Shown here in pieces: positions 62,601-64,000 of a DNA stretch of 64,000 nucleotides. Numbering within the stretch: position 1 is the first letter of the stretch; every line of letters begins with the position of its first letter. A program made the position numbers and the translations under genes. The notes beneath the pieces were generated by a model. It saw nothing but the letters and a program-made list of their open reading frames with translations. It searched no databases and was not told where the DNA came from. Source of the DNA: Verrucomicrobiota bacterium (GTDB lineage: Bacteria; Verrucomicrobiota; Verrucomicrobiia; Opitutales; Opitutaceae); NCBI GenBank assembly GCA_016222805.1, contig JACRQG010000011.1, positions 310,001-374,000 on the forward strand, read 5' to 3'.

Positions 62601-62974
62601 TGATGGCCTCGGCGTTCCGGGCCGCGCGCCTCTTTGCCCTGCCCGGCTGGGCCGACGCGGTCGCGGGCGAGGTGATCAGTGCGGCGGCCACGGAGTGCGC
62701 GCTGGTGCTCGGCGACCACCCGGCGGAGCGGGAACTCGCGGGTGAGGCGGCCCATTACTGCAACCCGGCCAACCCGGCGGCGATTCGCTCGGCCGTCAAG
62801 GCGGCCCTGGCGGTCAATCCCGACGACGCCCAGCGCCGGAAGCAGCGGTGCGAGGCCGTCCGGCGGCGGCATGACTGGTCCGCCGCCACCGCCCGGATTG
62901 CCGCGGCGTACGAGGACGTCATCGGACGGCGCACCGGTCGACGCGAGACGGAGACGCTGGCCACGGTGCGGTGA
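59639..62974 (+). CDS. Multidomain glycosyltransferase: GT2, GT2, TPR, GT-B
   Basis: 1111 residues. First GT2 domain at ~1-230 (AIILPVHNDATTL, VVDDGSTDGG, LHADVVIE; SGALAYYRREV; FDDDDF). Second GT2 domain at ~300-560 (CCAVTYNAAALLERML, IVNNGSTDTT, ARLDDDIILP, YDDIDHN). A TPR-like segment lies at ~610-690, and a GT-B (GT4-like) domain at ~720-1090 (PRGIDVASLAA, LVAAPVNEVNNQVLLL, RLFALPGWADAVAGEVISAA). DxD-type motifs support metal-dependent catalysis in both GT2 domains. Such a chain could build an oligosaccharide on its own. An eight-G tract is present at 62325-62332. Confidence 0.88.
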   Translation: MTPVAIILPVHNDATTLAACVRSVLLHTRHPQWRLMVVDDGSTDGGPQVLREFKGVQVIHQPRGGVASALNAGIAAAPGCDIVRLHADVVIETPDWLEKLATAAYGQPKAGVVGVRLVFPDGRIDSEGRSIVSGLGFHPQHRARRAYQPETAAGRLCEVDAVSGALAYYRREVIDRVGGFDPNYGMAWFDDDDFCIAARRLNYKVYVEPAVRAVHYARSHPPTFRASVAETGRLLEQITHQFKHVCERTQAEYWESKWGWHPYHPDVGEIRRLHGATEICWQIGERLRFRPGSARPTVDCCAVTYNAAALLERMLQSLARTSYPAEQLRVFIVNNGSTDTTAEVLARLQPTYPFPLEVINLAVNTGVAAGLNFALKAGRGELVARLDDDIILPPDWLEILLGDLQLRPFAGCVGTKTVNDDDRRAIQWGCPHSFPAGYNHRDEPDDGHADYLARVSTIHGCCNLYRRDAFERCGWIDLRYSPSQYDDIDHNVALIQAGYEVLYDGRVNVIHKINNGLDRSVAGVSNGAANAQKFFGKWGHDIFEVLETSLLLSREGRYIPTARGAVAEPPDGPAPGDFPRRATLEPAKRTVLQQAYDQLHNAVPKGSELHLFCDEYLAQAKALRETGYPREALDVVLTAVNFAPRRIEVYRELARSYRNLGLGQMAATAARRGLHLQPEDAAARELAQTTAAGVAELERETLRRRGEARRRFQELPAAEAQRRVLLLSPFEPQLPAEKAREIEEFAARMREAGILVQPTTDPCPDTRGFDLVHVWGMSQPHHTISQIKAVRQQSPGCPVVLSPFHRELGVTDSAVRTLVAELARNQARPAQGERLLAAFAAGRLLLDGEEHPLESAGGLFHRSQELFRRRILGLVDHLLLWSESERATVVAGGGGGRPVTVCPRGIDVASLAAANPETFVRKYGVRNFLLVAAPVNEVNNQVLLLHALRTESIPMVIVGRWASVNCLKLARKLAPRGTVFLEELSPEMMASAFRAARLFALPGWADAVAGEVISAAATECALVLGDHPAERELAGEAAHYCNPANPAAIRSAVKAALAVNPDDAQRRKQRCEAVRRRHDWSAATARIAAAYEDVIGRRTGRRETETLATVR

Positions 62975-62991
62975 CGAAGGAGAGCCGCCGG

Positions 62992-64000
62992 ATGAGCGCT
63001 TCGATCGACGCGACCGACACCCTGATCGCCCCCGGGCCCTCCCGGGAGGACCGGGACCACTCGCGGTCGCGAACGCCGCGCGCCGGCCCGCTGGTGGTCC
63101 TGGACGAGCGCTCCCGGCTGGACAATCTCTACGGGCCGGTATTCGAACGGCTGGGACACCCCTGGGTTTGTGCACATGGTTGTGCCCCCGAGGAGGTGCT
63201 GGCCCTGCAGCCCTCGGCGCTCCTGCTGACCAGCGAGTGGACGTTCGAGAACCGGCTCGCGGCGGCGGCGGCCCGCAAGCGGGACATCCCGGTCATCTAC
63301 GTGATCGACGGGGCGATCGAGTGGTCGTACCTGTGGACCAACCTGAGCTGGATTCGCCCCTGGGGGACCAACTTGCAGCCGATGATCGCCAGTGACCTGT
63401 GCGTGCTGGGCCGGCATCAGGCCCGCATCCTGGCGAGCCTGGGGTTGGGCACCCGGGTGCATGTCGTGGGGCTGCCCCGCCTGGACCCGATTTCGAGCGA
63501 GCGCATCCTCCAGCGCGGCGCCATCCCGCGCATCGTGATCGCGACCTCGCGGATGTCGGGTCACAATGTCGAACACCAGGTGATGACGCTCCGCGCCTTG
63601 CGCGACCTGCGGTCGTGGTTCGCCGGACGCAGCGACGTCGAGGCCGTGTGGCGGATTCCCGCCGACATGGCGGAGGACATCGGCGTCCGCGAAGATGTGG
63701 CCGGTTCCGTCTCGGATGTCCTGGCCCGGGCGGACGGGTTGATTTCCTTTACCTCGACCTGCCTGCTCGAGGCGATGCACAAGGGGGTGCCGGCGGCCCA
63801 GATCGAGTACCGGTCGGTCCCGCTCTACGTGGACACCGCGTGGGAGATCCGATGTGCCGAGCACATCGCGCCCGTCGTGCACGAGCTGCTCTATCCGCCG
63901 TCCTCCCGGTTGGCGCTGCAGGATGCATGTTTCGCGGACGAACTCGAGGTGGGGGATGCGACCGGCCGCCTGGCCGGCGTGATTCGCGAGGCGATCGCGA
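62992..64000 (+). CDS. Surface-glycan transferase-like protein, 3' end cut by window
   Basis: ATG at 62992 has AAGGAG nine bases upstream, and the frame stays open to the last base (336 codons). The sequence opens MSASIDATDTLIAPGPSR. It has a GT-B-like pattern: SALLLTSEWTFENRLAAAAA, PVIYVIDGAIEWSYLW, VHVVGLPRLDPI, and the C-terminal nucleotide-sugar site ADGLISFTSTCLLEAMHKG followed by VPAAQIEY. This resembles capsule or surface-polysaccharide transferases and CDP-glycerol-type enzymes. It continues the glycosylation run. Exact activity unknown. Confidence 0.75.
   Translation, partial: MSASIDATDTLIAPGPSREDRDHSRSRTPRAGPLVVLDERSRLDNLYGPVFERLGHPWVCAHGCAPEEVLALQPSALLLTSEWTFENRLAAAAARKRDIPVIYVIDGAIEWSYLWTNLSWIRPWGTNLQPMIASDLCVLGRHQARILASLGLGTRVHVVGLPRLDPISSERILQRGAIPRIVIATSRMSGHNVEHQVMTLRALRDLRSWFAGRSDVEAVWRIPADMAEDIGVREDVAGSVSDVLARADGLISFTSTCLLEAMHKGVPAAQIEYRSVPLYVDTAWEIRCAEHIAPVVHELLYPPSSRLALQDACFADELEVGDATGRLAGVIREAIA

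Noticed and set aside
1-64000. CRISPR arrays, tRNA or rRNA genes, transposases, prophage genes
   Set aside because: None was seen on either strand; repeats found are short dyads without regular spacing, and no integrase or transposase motif occurs.

Overview
The window is high-GC bacterial chromosome that most resembles Verrucomicrobiota, probably Opitutaceae. The reasons are stand-alone TonB-dependent receptors with a VVELSPFEV-type box near the mature N-terminus and no SusD partner, many exported β-helix, β-propeller and sialidase-like proteins, exported c-type cytochrome/propeller fusions, and weak Shine-Dalgarno signals. The taxonomy is inferred. There are no rRNA or tRNA genes, no CRISPR array and no recognisable insertion sequence. 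No gene-free stretch exceeds 300 bases.

1-18.3 kb, carbohydrate degradation. A truncated barrel-type hydrolase candidate, a small ORF and an exported β-helix enzyme lie on the plus strand. Facing them is a long minus-strand series (14433 down to 3902): two sialidase-like propeller enzymes, a TonB receptor, another exported propeller, a BASS-type symporter, an APH-fold kinase and an HpaI-type aldolase. The last four are 1 base apart or overlap by ATGA. A divergent LacI-family regulator is next to the series, and a 16-base motif (one mismatch) occurs upstream of both the regulator and the receptor. A second barrel-type hydrolase follows.

18.4-21.4 kb, a σ54 module. It holds a zinc-ribbon protein, a 63-residue Ala/Pro-rich protein with a near-consensus σ54 promoter and an intrinsic terminator, an NtrC-family regulator, and a cognate kinase broken by an internal deletion and frameshift.

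21.5-36.3 kb, mixed metabolism. It holds an enolase-superfamily enzyme, a two-gene exported cytochrome c set (YVTN propeller plus di-heme domain; TolB-like propeller plus three CxxCH sites, HzsA-related), a uroporphyrinogen-decarboxylase-family protein, an orphan 'mobile mystery protein A' type HTH protein, a β-helix/LamG protein with a frameshifted N-terminus, a second TonB receptor and a methyltransferase with a signal peptide.

36.3-50.5 kb, signalling. A minus-strand operon encodes a 62-residue Cys-containing exported peptide, a YcaO-family protein, a 75-residue protein and a small histidine kinase. Divergent from it is a hybrid kinase-receiver-Hpt phosphorelay protein, followed by a LuxR-type response regulator. 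Three HDOD proteins (two with σ28-like promoters at matching distances), a PAS hybrid kinase and a three-gene operon (Pro-rich, TPR, FlgN-sized helical protein) suggest a motility-linked regulon.

50.7-64 kb, glycosylation. A TPR protein, a GT41 O-GlcNAc-transferase-like enzyme, a diverged relative, several very large glycosyltransferase fusions and a UDP-galactopyranose mutase form a plus-strand run that continues beyond the window. It looks like a protein (perhaps flagellin) or surface-glycan glycosylation locus.
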